From: Myroides odoratimimus
GTDB lineage: Bacteria; Bacteroidota; Bacteroidia; Flavobacteriales; Flavobacteriaceae
Assembly (NCBI RefSeq): GCF_001485415.1
Contig: NZ_BCMQ01000023.1
Location: 1-56,234 of the forward strand
DNA length: 56,234 nt
Reading direction: 5' to 3'
The notes beneath the pieces were generated by a model. It did not search any database. It had not been told where the DNA came from and worked only from the letters and a program-made list of their open reading frames with translations. Each line of letters opens with the position of its first letter. Positions within the stretch are counted from its first letter, which is position 1. A program made the translations under genes and the position numbers. Below, in pieces: positions 8,797 through 17,278 of the stretch.

Positions 8797-10446
8797 ATGC
8801 GATTTTATATGATGAACATTCGTTTGTTTATACTATTGACAGCCCTTATTATGGGTGGGTCTACTTGGGCTAAAAATAAGAAGCCCTCTTCTAAAATTCC
8901 TGAACCAGTTGAGACTGTTCGCACTGTTGTCGTAGTGATGGAGAAAACACCAGTGATTAACTTTAATGATACTTTATTTAATGTTTATGGTAATATAGGT
9001 TCTTTTACTTCTAAGCAACGTGCTAAATCAATAGAAGGAAAGATCGCTATGTTAGCTGAGGATTATTTATTCGAAGGAGATTCTATCAAATTAGCTGATA
9101 CTGGAAACTATCTTAATCTGATGTATCAAAATGAGATACTGATGAGTGTGGATAGTATACAAGCCGCACAAGAAAGCAAAAGTAAATTAGAAGCTGCACA
9201 GTACTATAAAAAGCAGATTATCTCTGCTGTAGAATTACAACAACACAATACGAGTTGGCAACAAATCTTAATACAAGTAGCAGGGACAATAGCTATTATC
9301 ATTGTAGAGTATTTTATCCTCAAAGGGATACGATATGTTTATAGACGCTGTAAAGTGGCTATCTGGAGACAGAGAGGAAAGAAAATAAAAGGGATATTTG
9401 GTATCATAGATGATCAAAGAGCTATGCTGACAACTATATCAATAGCGAAAGTTATTAAGCTAATTGTGGTGTTGATATTCTTATATATTGGGTTGTTAGC
9501 TATATTTAAATTATTTCCTTATACAAAACATATTTCTGATCAATTGTTAGAATATGTATTGACTCCTTTAAAATCAGTAGGAAAAAGTATTAAGGCTTAT
9601 ATGCCCAAGCTGTTTACTATTATCGTTATTGTTGCAATATTTAAGTATGTGCAGAAGTTCGTTAGATCTTTAGCAGAAAAGATAGCTACTAATAAAATTA
9701 CGATTAAAGGGTTCTATCCTGATTGGGCTTTTCCGACTTATAATCTGATTAGTGGACTGTTGTTTATTTTTATGTTTATTCTGATATTTCCTTATCTGCC
9801 GAATTCTGACTCTCAGATATTCCAAGGGGTATCTGTATTTGCAGGTATTATGTTATCTCTAGGGTCTACTTCTGTTATAGGAAACTTGGTAGCAGGTTTA
9901 GTAATTACCTATATGAGACCTTTTAAATTAGGAGATAGAATTAAGTTAGGTGAATTTACAGGAGATGTGCTAGAAAAGACAGCGTTAGTGACGAGAATTA
10001 AGACACCTAAAAATGAGGTAATCACAATTCCGAACTCTAATATTATGTCCGCTCAAACGGTTAATTATACGCAGTCAGCTAAAGAGCATGGGTTGATTCT
10101 TTATTTGACAATAGGGGCTGGTTATCACGTACCATGGCAAAAGGTTCATGAAATGCTATACGAGGTGGCAAATAGAACAGAACATGTATTAAAACGTCAA
10201 AAACCATTTATCTTACAAGATCAGTTTAGGGATTTTTATGTTGACTATCAATTGAATGTGTATATCAAAGAAGCGAAGTTATCAGCAAAGGTATATTCTG
10301 ATTTGCGTCAACATGCACAAGATGTTTTTGCAGAAAATAATATTGAGATGGTCGCTCCACATTATAGTGTAAATAGAGTGGTAGATGGAGAAGACTCTAC
10401 AGTTCCACCAAAGTATGTGAAGGAACAACCAGAGAAAAAAAATTAA
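8797..10446 (+). CDS. MscS-family mechanosensitive ion channel
   Basis: 549 aa. Large MscS-type channel that releases solutes on hypo-osmotic shock, in the inner membrane. The N-terminal signal peptide ends near GGSTWAK. A periplasmic helical domain extends to about 155, followed by several membrane helices. The pore helix and beta domain are marked by SLGSTSVIGNLVAG, then LGDRIKLGEFTGDVLE and VITIPNSNIMSAQTVNY. The tail is basic and ends PEKKN. Two nearby internal ATGs (codons 5 and 6) could also be the start. Single-gene unit with its own terminator. Confidence 0.9.
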   Translation: MRFYMMNIRLFILLTALIMGGSTWAKNKKPSSKIPEPVETVRTVVVVMEKTPVINFNDTLFNVYGNIGSFTSKQRAKSIEGKIAMLAEDYLFEGDSIKLADTGNYLNLMYQNEILMSVDSIQAAQESKSKLEAAQYYKKQIISAVELQQHNTSWQQILIQVAGTIAIIIVEYFILKGIRYVYRRCKVAIWRQRGKKIKGIFGIIDDQRAMLTTISIAKVIKLIVVLIFLYIGLLAIFKLFPYTKHISDQLLEYVLTPLKSVGKSIKAYMPKLFTIIVIVAIFKYVQKFVRSLAEKIATNKITIKGFYPDWAFPTYNLISGLLFIFMFILIFPYLPNSDSQIFQGVSVFAGIMLSLGSTSVIGNLVAGLVITYMRPFKLGDRIKLGEFTGDVLEKTALVTRIKTPKNEVITIPNSNIMSAQTVNYTQSAKEHGLILYLTIGAGYHVPWQKVHEMLYEVANRTEHVLKRQKPFILQDQFRDFYVDYQLNVYIKEAKLSAKVYSDLRQHAQDVFAENNIEMVAPHYSVNRVVDGEDSTVPPKYVKEQPEKKN

Positions 10447-10461
10447 ATGTAGATGATATAT

Positions 10462-10500
10462 AAAAGCACTGAGATAATTATTTCGGTGCTTTTGTTTTTT
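10462..10500 (+). terminator. Intrinsic terminator after mscS-like gene
   Basis: Long imperfect stem AAAGCACTGAGAT.../...TTTCGGTGCTTT (10462-10493) with G-U pairs, then a T-rich run (10495-10500). Confidence 0.7.
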
Positions 10501-10565
10501 ATAAGTGTGTTTAGAGGGGATTAGGTAGTGTTTTTGTATATTCGTTAGATAAAGTATAAGCAACT

Positions 10566-11702
10566 ATGGAAGATATGAAAGTAGCAATAATAGGAGCAGG
10601 TATAGCTGGGCTGACTATGGGAATAGCTTTTAAAAAGGCTAATATTCCCTTTGTTATCTACGAGTCTACAGAGAAAATTAAACCTGTAGGAGCGGGGATT
10701 GCTATCGCTAATAATGCCATGCAGGTTTATCGACACTTAGGCGTATCTGATCAATTAACTCAAAGAGGTACGCGTATCTCTAAAGTGAGATTAACGGATA
10801 TGAATTTGAATATATTGACACAATCAGATTTGATTGCTTTTGAACAGAAATATCAGTTGGTTAATATTGCAATACATAGAAGCGATTTGCACCATGTTTT
10901 GTTAGAAGAGGTGGGAATGGAGCATATTGTATTAAATAAGCGCTTAGAGGATGTTAGTTTGGATACAGAAGGACTTTATACACTTTGTTTTACAGATGGA
11001 AGTACTGTAACTCATGAATATGTAGTAGGTGCTGACGGTATTCGCTCTCAAGTGAGACAAAAGATATTTGGTGATTATCCTTTGAGAGATGCTAAGCAGG
11101 TATGTTGGCGTGGTGTATTAGATATAGATTTATCTACAGATTATGACCATATTGCATTAGAAGGATGGGGAAGGGGAGAACGCTTTGGTTTTGTCAAACT
11201 TGAAGGAAAGCAGGTGTATTGGTATTTTCTAGTCAACGAGGATAAATATCTTAAAAATCAAGACCTTTCTGTTCTTATTAAAGATTGTAGTCCGTTAGTT
11301 AAGGATATGATTATGCAGACTGCTGAGGCTGATATCTTTTTAAATAAGATATATGATTTGCCTCTTATCCAGGAGTGGTCTAAGGATAAAGTGTGCATTA
11401 TAGGAGATGCTGCTCATGCTACTACACCAAATCTTGGACAAGGTGCTTGTCAAGCCATAGAGGATGTATATATTATCAGCAAACTATTAGAGAAACATTC
11501 TTTAGTTGAAGCCTTTCATAAATTTACTTCTATTCGCCGTGAGAAAGTATCTCAGATTGTTCGTGATAGTTGGCGTATGGGACAAGTATCCCAGTTTAGT
11601 AATCCATTAATTACTTCTGTTCGAAATATGGCTTTTCGATTTGCTCCTTCTTTCTTAAAAGATAAACAGATCAGCATGATGTTTGAATTGCAAGAGGTAT
11701 AA
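10566..11702 (+). CDS. FAD-dependent monooxygenase (flavoprotein hydroxylase family)
   Basis: 378 aa, class A flavoprotein monooxygenase. The N-terminal Rossmann GxGxxG is GAGIAGL (residues 10-16). The FAD/NADPH DG motif is GADGIRS near 156. The GD motif, contacting the FAD ribose, is GDAAHATTPNLGQGACQAIED near 276. Such enzymes hydroxylate aromatic substrates; some act on tetracyclines or kynurenine. I cannot assign a substrate. Single gene flanked by terminators. Confidence 0.85.
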   Translation: MEDMKVAIIGAGIAGLTMGIAFKKANIPFVIYESTEKIKPVGAGIAIANNAMQVYRHLGVSDQLTQRGTRISKVRLTDMNLNILTQSDLIAFEQKYQLVNIAIHRSDLHHVLLEEVGMEHIVLNKRLEDVSLDTEGLYTLCFTDGSTVTHEYVVGADGIRSQVRQKIFGDYPLRDAKQVCWRGVLDIDLSTDYDHIALEGWGRGERFGFVKLEGKQVYWYFLVNEDKYLKNQDLSVLIKDCSPLVKDMIMQTAEADIFLNKIYDLPLIQEWSKDKVCIIGDAAHATTPNLGQGACQAIEDVYIISKLLEKHSLVEAFHKFTSIRREKVSQIVRDSWRMGQVSQFSNPLITSVRNMAFRFAPSFLKDKQISMMFELQEV

Positions 11703-11738
11703 AAGCGTTATAGGATGTATAACGCTTTTAGTTTTTTT
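11701..11738 (+). terminator. Intrinsic terminator of monooxygenase gene
   Basis: Perfect 12-bp stem AAAAGCGTTATA (11701-11712) with TATAACGCTTTT (11718-11729), then AG and seven T. The stem overlaps the stop codon of the monooxygenase gene. Confidence 0.8.
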
Positions 11739-11758
11739 ACTTGCCGATACAATTGTAA

Positions 11759-12202
11759 ATAGTCAAAGACAAACTTATTTCGGACGTTTTATTAACGGCT
11801 AAATGGAAATCAGCTTTTAAAGACATTGAAGAGAACAAAACTGATATGGAAGATTTTCATAGGCAGATAGAAGATTATACTTCAGAGATAACAAATGAGC
11901 TTCTATCGATTAAATCAAGCAATGAAATAGATCATTTATCTTGTCTAAAGTGTAAACAACATACACTTCAACTAAGAGAGAAGGTGGTCAAATGTTTAAA
12001 TACGGATTGTAATTGGATCTTGTTTAAAGAGGTGTGTGGAGTTAAACTCTTAGTTGAGGATATTGCTGATTTACTTGAACAAGGGGAAACCAAACTGCAA
12101 AAAGGACTAATTAGTAAAGCAGGTAAGAAGTATGATGCTTACCTTATTTTAAAAGAAGACTATACAACAGGGTTTGAATTTAGTACTAATAAGAATAAAT
12201 AG
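11759..12202 (+). pseudogene. topB: DNA topoisomerase III (TopB) C-terminal remnant
   Basis: The frame is open from 11759 and reads VKDKLISDVLLTAKWKSAFKD into the part beginning at ATG 11846. It matches the tail of type IA topoisomerases: a CLKCKQ...CLNTDCNW zinc-ribbon-like pair of CxxC/CxxxxC motifs, LFKEVCGVKL, and KGLISKAGKKYDAYLILKED. About the last 145 residues remain of an enzyme of usually 650 to 700 aa; the catalytic toprim and tyrosine domains are absent. It begins directly after the previous terminator, with no promoter or good ribosome site visible. A decayed fragment is the best reading. Confidence 0.75.
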
Positions 12203-12217
12203 GATTAAAATAATAGA

Positions 12218-12247
12218 AGCTACCTCAACAAATAGGTGGCTTTTATT
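12218..12247 (+). terminator. Intrinsic terminator after topB remnant
   Basis: Stem AGCTACCT (12218-12225) with AGGTGGCT (12234-12241), one G-U pair, then TTTTATT. It precedes the regulatory motif pair upstream of the AraC gene. Confidence 0.6.
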
Positions 12248-12251
12248 ATTA

Positions 12252-12282
12252 AATGAGCTTTTGAGAAAGTATAAATGAGCTT
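12252..12282 (+). promoter_or_regulatory. Paired AATGAGCTT motif upstream of AraC gene
   Basis: AATGAGCTT at 12252-12260 and again at 12274-12282, 22 bp apart (two helical turns, same face). The proximal copy ends 58 bp before the AraC start codon. The same pair with the same spacing precedes the acetyltransferase gene, so this is a probable binding site for the AraC protein encoded here (autoregulation). Inferred from sequence only. Confidence 0.65.
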
Positions 12283-12340
12283 TACAACAAAATAGTTCAT
12301 TGGATGTTGTGTATCTTTATAAATAGTAAAATAAAGAAAA

Positions 12341-13162
12341 ATGAAAGTAAGTAACGCTTTACAAACCATTAGTTATTCAGGTATATTTCTTTCTTGTTAT
12401 ACAGATAACAATGAGAAGTGTATTCATGCCACACCAGAGCATGTACTTGTTTATGTATATTCAGGAGAGCAAATTATAGAAGATAGAAATAAGAAAATAA
12501 GAGTTCATGCGGGAGAGTGTGTTTTTATAAGACGCAATCATCAGTTAACGATGTATAAAAATAGTAAAGGAAAAGAGAACTATAAAGGGATTTCGCTAAC
12601 CTTCAACCGAAATGTACTTAGGGAGTTTTATAGTAAATTAAAAAAGAGTGATCTTCCTAAAGATATTACTATATCAGACAAGAACGTATTTCTTATTGAA
12701 CAAAAAGTAGATATAACAAGTTTGTTTGAATCACTAACCCCTTATTTCAATGAGAAAGTAAAGCCTTCTGAACATGTGGTGCACTTAAAGTTACTAGAGG
12801 GGATTTATGCTTTACTGAATAACTCAGAGATATTTTATCCTTTGTTATTTGATTTTACTCAGCCTTGGAAAATTGATATTTTAGAGTTTCTAAAAGACCA
12901 CTATATGGATGAATTAAGTATAGAAGAGATTGCTTCTTATACAGGTCGAAGTTTAGCTACTTTTAAAAGAGACTTTAAAAAGATAAGTAATCTTACACCT
13001 CAAAAATGGATTATTCAAAAACGATTAGAAACAGCTTATTTAAAATTAAAAGAAGAAAGAGGTAAAGTTCAAGATATTTATTTAGAAGTAGGTTTTAAAA
13101 ACTCGTCTCATTTTTCTACAGCTTTTAAAAAGCAATATGGAGTTTCTCCAACTGAAGTATAA
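12341..13162 (+). CDS. AraC-family transcriptional regulator (ExsA-like N-domain)
   Basis: 273 aa. The N-terminal effector domain has EHVLVYVYSGEQIIEDRN...VHAGECVFIRRNHQLTMYK, the pattern seen in AraC regulators that act as general activators. The C-terminal helix-turn-helix pair is LSIEEIASYTGRSLATFKRD and VQDIYLEVGFKNSSHFSTAF, ending KKQYGVSPTEV. A paired AATGAGCTT motif lies before it and an identically spaced pair before the acetyltransferase gene, so it probably controls itself and the two downstream genes. Confidence 0.88.
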   Translation: MKVSNALQTISYSGIFLSCYTDNNEKCIHATPEHVLVYVYSGEQIIEDRNKKIRVHAGECVFIRRNHQLTMYKNSKGKENYKGISLTFNRNVLREFYSKLKKSDLPKDITISDKNVFLIEQKVDITSLFESLTPYFNEKVKPSEHVVHLKLLEGIYALLNNSEIFYPLLFDFTQPWKIDILEFLKDHYMDELSIEEIASYTGRSLATFKRDFKKISNLTPQKWIIQKRLETAYLKLKEERGKVQDIYLEVGFKNSSHFSTAFKKQYGVSPTEV

Positions 13163-13169
13163 ATTAAAA

Positions 13170-13200
13170 AATGAGCTTGAGAGTAATGTAAAATGAGCTT
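13170..13200 (+). promoter_or_regulatory. Paired AATGAGCTT motif upstream of acetyltransferase gene
   Basis: AATGAGCTT at 13170-13178 and 13192-13200, again 22 bp apart; the proximal copy ends 57 bp before the ATG at 13258. The match to the site upstream of the AraC gene covers sequence, spacing and distance to the start. A weak -7-like TATTCTTTA follows. Confidence 0.65.
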
Positions 13201-13257
13201 TGTAGTAAAACTATTATTCTTTATCAGCTTTAATTTTACCAAAAATAAATCAAGTAT

Positions 13258-13824
13258 ATGTTAGAGAATAATAATGATGTTTTTAAAAGATTACGTAGTG
13301 GAGAAACTATCAAGTCAGATGATCTTCAATGGAATAAAATAACAGAGGAATGTTATATCACTAAAGATTTAGTACTCAAGTTGAATAACTGTCTTGATCC
13401 CATTGAAAAAAGAAAACTGCTAAGTGAGATTACAAATCTCCCAATAGAAGATACAGTAGAGATATTTACTCCCTTTTATATTAATTATGGAAAGAACACA
13501 AAATTAGGAAAGAATGTTTTTATCAACTTTGACTGTGTTTTCCTTGATTTGGGAGGAATAACAATAGAGGATAATGTTCTTATTGCGCCTAAGGTTAGTT
13601 TGTTATCTGAGGGGCATCCAGTTAATCCTAAGGATAGAAGTTCACTAGTACCATCGCCAATTCATATTAAAAAAGGAGCATGGATTGGAGCAAATGCAAC
13701 GATACTACCAGGGGTAACAATTGGCGAGAATGCTATTGTAGCTGCAGGAGCAGTGGTTTCTAAAGATGTTGCAGACAATACTATTGTAGGGGGAATACCT
13801 GCAAAAATTATAAAAACCTTTTAA
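13258..13824 (+). CDS. Sugar O-acetyltransferase (maltose/galactoside acetyltransferase type)
   Basis: 188 aa, full family length. The N-terminal Mac-type region is followed by a left-handed beta helix of hexapeptide repeats: [42 protein letters not shown] with the catalytic histidine in EGHPV, then [34 protein letters not shown]. Uses acetyl-CoA to acetylate small sugars in the cytoplasm. Lies 29 bp before the alcohol dehydrogenase gene, probably one operon. Confidence 0.9.
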   Translation: MLENNNDVFKRLRSGETIKSDDLQWNKITEECYITKDLVLKLNNCLDPIEKRKLLSEITNLPIEDTVEIFTPFYINYGKNTKLGKNVFINFDCVFLDLGGITIEDNVLIAPKVSLLSEGHPVNPKDRSSLVPSPIHIKKGAWIGANATILPGVTIGENAIVAAGAVVSKDVADNTIVGGIPAKIIKTF

Positions 13825-13853
13825 AACTATATTAATTAAAAAATTTTGAAAAA

Positions 13854-14912
13854 ATGAATACAAAAAATGTAAAAGCATTTGGAACACAAGCCCCTGAGGC
13901 GGATTTAAAACAAATGAATATAAGTCGTAGAGAAGTGACGGTAAAAGATGTGGAGATTGATATTTTATATTGTGGCGTATGTCACTCGGATCTTCACACA
14001 GCTAGAAATGAGTGGGGAGGTACACAATATCCGAATGTACCTGGGCATGAGATTGTAGGAAAGGTAGTAAAAGTAGGTAGTGAAGTTACTAAATATAAAG
14101 TAGGAGATTTAGTTGGAGTGGGATGTATGGTAGATAGTTGTCGCGAGTGTGATAGCTGTAAAGAAGGCCTTGAACAGTACTGTGAACATGATAATATTCA
14201 AACCTATAATAGTCATGACAAACACTTAAATATGCAAACTTTTGGAGGATATTCAGAGAGTGTTGTAGTGGATGAAGACTTTGTATTAAGTGTTCCTAAT
14301 AATTTAGATTTAGCAGCAACAGCACCATTATTATGTGCAGGTATTACAACTTTTTCACCTTTAAGACACGCCAATGTAGGTCCTGGTAAAAAAGTAGGGA
14401 TTGTTGGCATCGGAGGATTAGGACATATGGCTGTTAAGATAGCTAAGGCAATGGGAGCTTATGTAGTTGTTATTACAACTTCTCAATCAAAAGTAGAAGA
14501 TGCAAAGCGCTTAGGTGCTGATGATGTTGTTTTATCTACAGATCAGAATCAAATGAAAAACAATGCTAGAACCTTAGACTTTATTTTAGACTGTGTTTCT
14601 GCTCAACATGATATAAATGCATATTTATCACTAATTAAGAGAGATGGTGCTTTAACTCTTGTGGGAGCTCCTGAGCATCCACTTCCTGTATCTGCTTTTA
14701 GTTTGATTTTAAATAGAATTAGTTTCTCAGGATCACTAATTGGAGGTATTAAAGAAACACAAGAAATGCTTGATTTCTGTGGTAAGCACAATATTACATC
14801 TGATATTGAATTAATTCAAATACAGGATATCAATAAGGCTTATGACCGTTTATTAAAAGGAGACGTAAAGTATCGTTTTGTAATTGATATGGCATCACTT
14901 AAAAACAATTAA
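13854..14912 (+). CDS. Zinc-dependent NAD(P) alcohol dehydrogenase (YahK/CAD-like)
   Basis: 352 aa, medium-chain dehydrogenase that interconverts aldehydes and alcohols. Catalytic zinc residues are C40 (YCGVCHSD) and H65/E66 (VPGHEIVG); a further cysteine is expected later (C160 region, LLCAG). Structural zinc cysteines are C96, C99, C102 and C110. The Rossmann motif GIGGLGHMAVKIAKAMGA lies near 186. Similar to cinnamyl-alcohol-dehydrogenase-type aldehyde reductases such as YahK. Probably the second gene of the AraC-controlled operon and ends it with a terminator. Confidence 0.9.
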   Translation: MNTKNVKAFGTQAPEADLKQMNISRREVTVKDVEIDILYCGVCHSDLHTARNEWGGTQYPNVPGHEIVGKVVKVGSEVTKYKVGDLVGVGCMVDSCRECDSCKEGLEQYCEHDNIQTYNSHDKHLNMQTFGGYSESVVVDEDFVLSVPNNLDLAATAPLLCAGITTFSPLRHANVGPGKKVGIVGIGGLGHMAVKIAKAMGAYVVVITTSQSKVEDAKRLGADDVVLSTDQNQMKNNARTLDFILDCVSAQHDINAYLSLIKRDGALTLVGAPEHPLPVSAFSLILNRISFSGSLIGGIKETQEMLDFCGKHNITSDIELIQIQDINKAYDRLLKGDVKYRFVIDMASLKNN

Positions 14913-14920
14913 GATAATGT

Positions 14921-14952
14921 AAAAAGGGAGACTTATAAAGTTTCCCTTTTTT
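14921..14952 (+). terminator. Intrinsic terminator after alcohol dehydrogenase gene
   Basis: Stem AAAGGGAGACTT with AAGTTTCCCTTT (one G-U pair), then a T run to 14952. A group II intron remnant starts five bases further on, which fits introns that insert just behind terminator hairpins. Confidence 0.8.
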
Positions 14953-14956
14953 ATAT

Positions 14957-15070
14957 GTGTGCCCAGCATGGGCGATAACTCTAGGGTGTAAGTCCCGAAC
15001 ACGCCATTACAGCAGGAAATGTTAACCGACAGCAAGGGTGTCCATCGTGAGTTGGAATCTGAAGGAAGCT
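14957..15070 (+). mobile_element. Group II intron 5' remnant (domain I)
   Basis: Starts GTGTGCCCAGCATGGGCGAT, the GUGYG 5' end of group II introns, and continues with CTAGGGTGTAAGTCCCGAAC, CCGACAGCAAGGGTGTCC and GGAATCTGAAGGAAGC, all familiar domain I elements. It stops after about 114 bases. No reverse-transcriptase ORF, domain V or 3' end follows. The left edge sits right behind a terminator; the right edge joins a broken antitoxin gene. The exact right boundary is uncertain by a few bases. Confidence 0.75.
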
Positions 15071-15187
15071 TTAATTTTTGAACCAATTAATTCAAATTGA
15101 ATCTTGGATTCAAATAAATCACGCTTTTGCGTACCTATAGAGCCTATTTGTTCTTCAATAATTTGATCTAATGAGATATGTTTTCAT
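15066..15187 (-). pseudogene. higA: HigA-like HTH antitoxin N-terminal remnant
   Basis: On the minus strand an ATG at 15187 begins MKTY, then one frameshift leads into a frame reading LDQIIEEQIGSIGTQKRDLF and ESKIQFELIGSKIKAS, which ends at the intron remnant. This matches the N-terminal leader of Bacteroidota HigA/XRE antitoxins; the helix-turn-helix that should follow is missing. No HigB-like toxin is visible on the minus strand between here and 15347. Assigned by eye from about 40 residues. Confidence 0.5.
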
Positions 15188-15347
15188 TTGAATAAGAGAT
15201 TAGCTTAGATATCAAAAGTACTTAAAATACACTTTTTTTAGCTAAGTAAAACATACGTTACTAGTGAAAAGAAAGACATGATAGTTTATTCCCTATATTT
15301 GTGTATGTTATAATGATTATTAGCTTATTACTTTTTAGAAAATTAAG

Positions 15348-15824
15348 ATGAGGATTAATTTTACAGAGCAGAATCACCAAGAAATCGCGAATCTTTTAGA
15401 TTCTGTAGTGAACGAGAGTGATGCTACTTTAACTTTAGAGAAAAATATATTATATGGTATTGTTCCACGCTTTTTATATTTATTAAAAGCGAAAGATTCT
15501 TCATTTTATAAGATTGGTATTACTAACGATTTAGAAAAGCGAAAAAGAGAATTACAGACTGGTTGTCCATTAGAATTACATTATATATTTGCCGTTGAGG
15601 CAGATTTAATTGATTATTATGGAAAAGAAATAATTTATCTCGAAAGATTTTTACATCAAAACTATAAAGAGTGTAAGGTTTTAGGTGAATGGTATAAACT
15701 CAGTAATATAGATGTGTGTAAAGTTTATTTATTTTTAACGTCTCCTATTTATGCTAGAGATTTATGTCCTGTAGCATACATTAATTATGAATTAGAAGGT
15801 GTACTTATTAGTTGTTCTATATAG
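15348..15824 (+). CDS. GIY-YIG-like protein (T5orf172/MUG113 type)
   Basis: 158 aa. The centre reads FLYLLKAKDSSFYKIGITND, then KRKRELQTGCPLELHYIF, a conserved E in IIYLERFLHQNY, and GEWYKLS. This is the pattern of T5orf172/MUG113 domains of the GIY-YIG nuclease superfamily, found in phage and mobile-element proteins. The first catalytic block is YLLK...YKIG rather than a canonical GIY-YIG, which is usual here. No linked partner gene; it follows an intron remnant and may be part of the same past insertion. Function unknown. Confidence 0.65.
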   Translation: MRINFTEQNHQEIANLLDSVVNESDATLTLEKNILYGIVPRFLYLLKAKDSSFYKIGITNDLEKRKRELQTGCPLELHYIFAVEADLIDYYGKEIIYLERFLHQNYKECKVLGEWYKLSNIDVCKVYLFLTSPIYARDLCPVAYINYELEGVLISCSI

Positions 15825-15826
15825 AA

Positions 15827-15862
15827 AAAGCGTTGTAGTACTTCACCACAACGCTCTTTAAA
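15827..15862. terminator. Bidirectional terminator between GIY-YIG-like gene and mnmE
   Basis: Stem AGCGTTGT (15829-15836) with ACAACGCT (15847-15854), with A runs on the left and T-rich sequence on the right, placed between two converging genes. Confidence 0.65.
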
Positions 15863-15886
15863 AGTCTTTATTTATAAGGGATTATT

Positions 15887-17278
15887 CTATTTACCGATAC
15901 AAAAGTTCGCAAAAATATTCCCTAATAATTCATCATTCGTAACTTGTCCAGTTATTTCACCGAAGAAGTATAATGCTTGGCGGATATCTATGGCCATTAA
16001 GTCAGCAGATAAGTTAGTCTGAAGTCCCCACTTAACCTTTTCGATTTCTTCTAGAGCTTTTAATAGGGAGTCGTAGTGACGAGTATTCGTTACGATTGTC
16101 TCATTATTGCGTAGAGCACCAGTATTAACGAAGCCTAATAGAGCCTCTTTTAGTTCTTCTACGCCCATATTTTCTTTTGCAGACATCAGCATAAGGTTGT
16201 CGATATTTGCTTGGTATAAACCAATCTGTTCCTCTGATAACAAATCTCTCTTGTTACATACTACAAGAAGTGGTTTTAGAGGGTATTTGTTTTTTAGTTT
16301 CTCTAACTCAACTTTAATCTGATCAAGAGAACTACTATTTAGCTTAGCTCCATCTATTAGGTAGATAACAACTTGAGCCGCTTCGATTTTCTCGAATGTC
16401 TTTTGGATACCGATACTTTCTACTACATCTTTTGTTTCGCGGATACCAGCAGTATCTATGAATCTAAATCCAATACCATCTATTACTAATTCATCTTCGA
16501 TTGTATCACGTGTTGTACCAGCGATGTCTGATACAATAGCACGTTCTTCATTTAATAAAGCATTCAGTAGAGTAGATTTTCCTACGTTTGGCTCTCCAAC
16601 GATAGCTACAGGAATACCATTCTTAATTACATTACCAACAGCGAAAGAGTCAATAAGACGTTTAAGTACAAACTCTATTCGGTCGATTAGTTCTCTAAAC
16701 TGTGTACGATCAGCAAACTCAACATCTTCTTCTGAGAAGTCTAACTCTAATTCAATAAGAGAAGCAAAGTTTAATAGTTGCTCACGAAGCTTAGCAATCT
16801 CACTTGAGAAACCACCACGCATTTGTTGCATAGCGATTTGATGACTTGCTTCATTGTCAGAGGCAATTAAGTCAGCTACCGCTTCTGCTTGAGATAGGTC
16901 TAGCTTTCCATTTAAGAAGGCACGCATAGTGAATTCTCCTGCTTGCGCCATTTTAGCACCTTTACGCAGACATAATTGGATGATCTGTTGTTGAATAAAG
17001 GTTGAACCATGACAAGAAATTTCAATTGTATTCTCTCCTGTGTATGAATTAGGTCCTTTAAAAACAGACACTAATACCTGATCCAATACACGCTCTCCAT
17101 CTACAATATGACCTAAGTGTAAAGTATGTGTTTTTTGTGTCGTTAAATCTTTATTCTTGATCGATTTAAAAATGCCATTGACTAGTGTAATTGCATCTTT
17201 ACCCGAAACTCTTATTATAGCTACAGCACCTGCTCCTGAAGGAGTAGCTAAAGCGACAATAGTATCTTGTAATATCAT
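15887..17278 (-). CDS. mnmE: tRNA uridine-5-carboxymethylaminomethyl modification GTPase MnmE
   Basis: 463 aa, full length. MnmE with MnmG modifies the wobble uridine at C5 in several tRNAs. The N-terminal folate-binding domain begins MILQDTIVALATPSGAGAVA. The helical domain is interrupted by the G domain: GEPNVGKST (228-236), the DTAG switch, NKRD. The C-terminal FCIGK (459-463) supplies the cysteine-containing motif essential for modification. Cytoplasmic. Converges with the GIY-YIG-like gene. Confidence 0.96.
   Translation of the reverse strand: MILQDTIVALATPSGAGAVAIIRVSGKDAITLVNGIFKSIKNKDLTTQKTHTLHLGHIVDGERVLDQVLVSVFKGPNSYTGENTIEISCHGSTFIQQQIIQLCLRKGAKMAQAGEFTMRAFLNGKLDLSQAEAVADLIASDNEASHQIAMQQMRGGFSSEIAKLREQLLNFASLIELELDFSEEDVEFADRTQFRELIDRIEFVLKRLIDSFAVGNVIKNGIPVAIVGEPNVGKSTLLNALLNEERAIVSDIAGTTRDTIEDELVIDGIGFRFIDTAGIRETKDVVESIGIQKTFEKIEAAQVVIYLIDGAKLNSSSLDQIKVELEKLKNKYPLKPLLVVCNKRDLLSEEQIGLYQANIDNLMLMSAKENMGVEELKEALLGFVNTGALRNNETIVTNTRHYDSLLKALEEIEKVKWGLQTNLSADLMAIDIRQALYFFGEITGQVTNDELLGNIFANFCIGK

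Noticed and set aside
16458..16841. 127-aa plus-strand frame inside mnmE
   Set aside because: Shadow of the GTPase domain of mnmE; no independent features.
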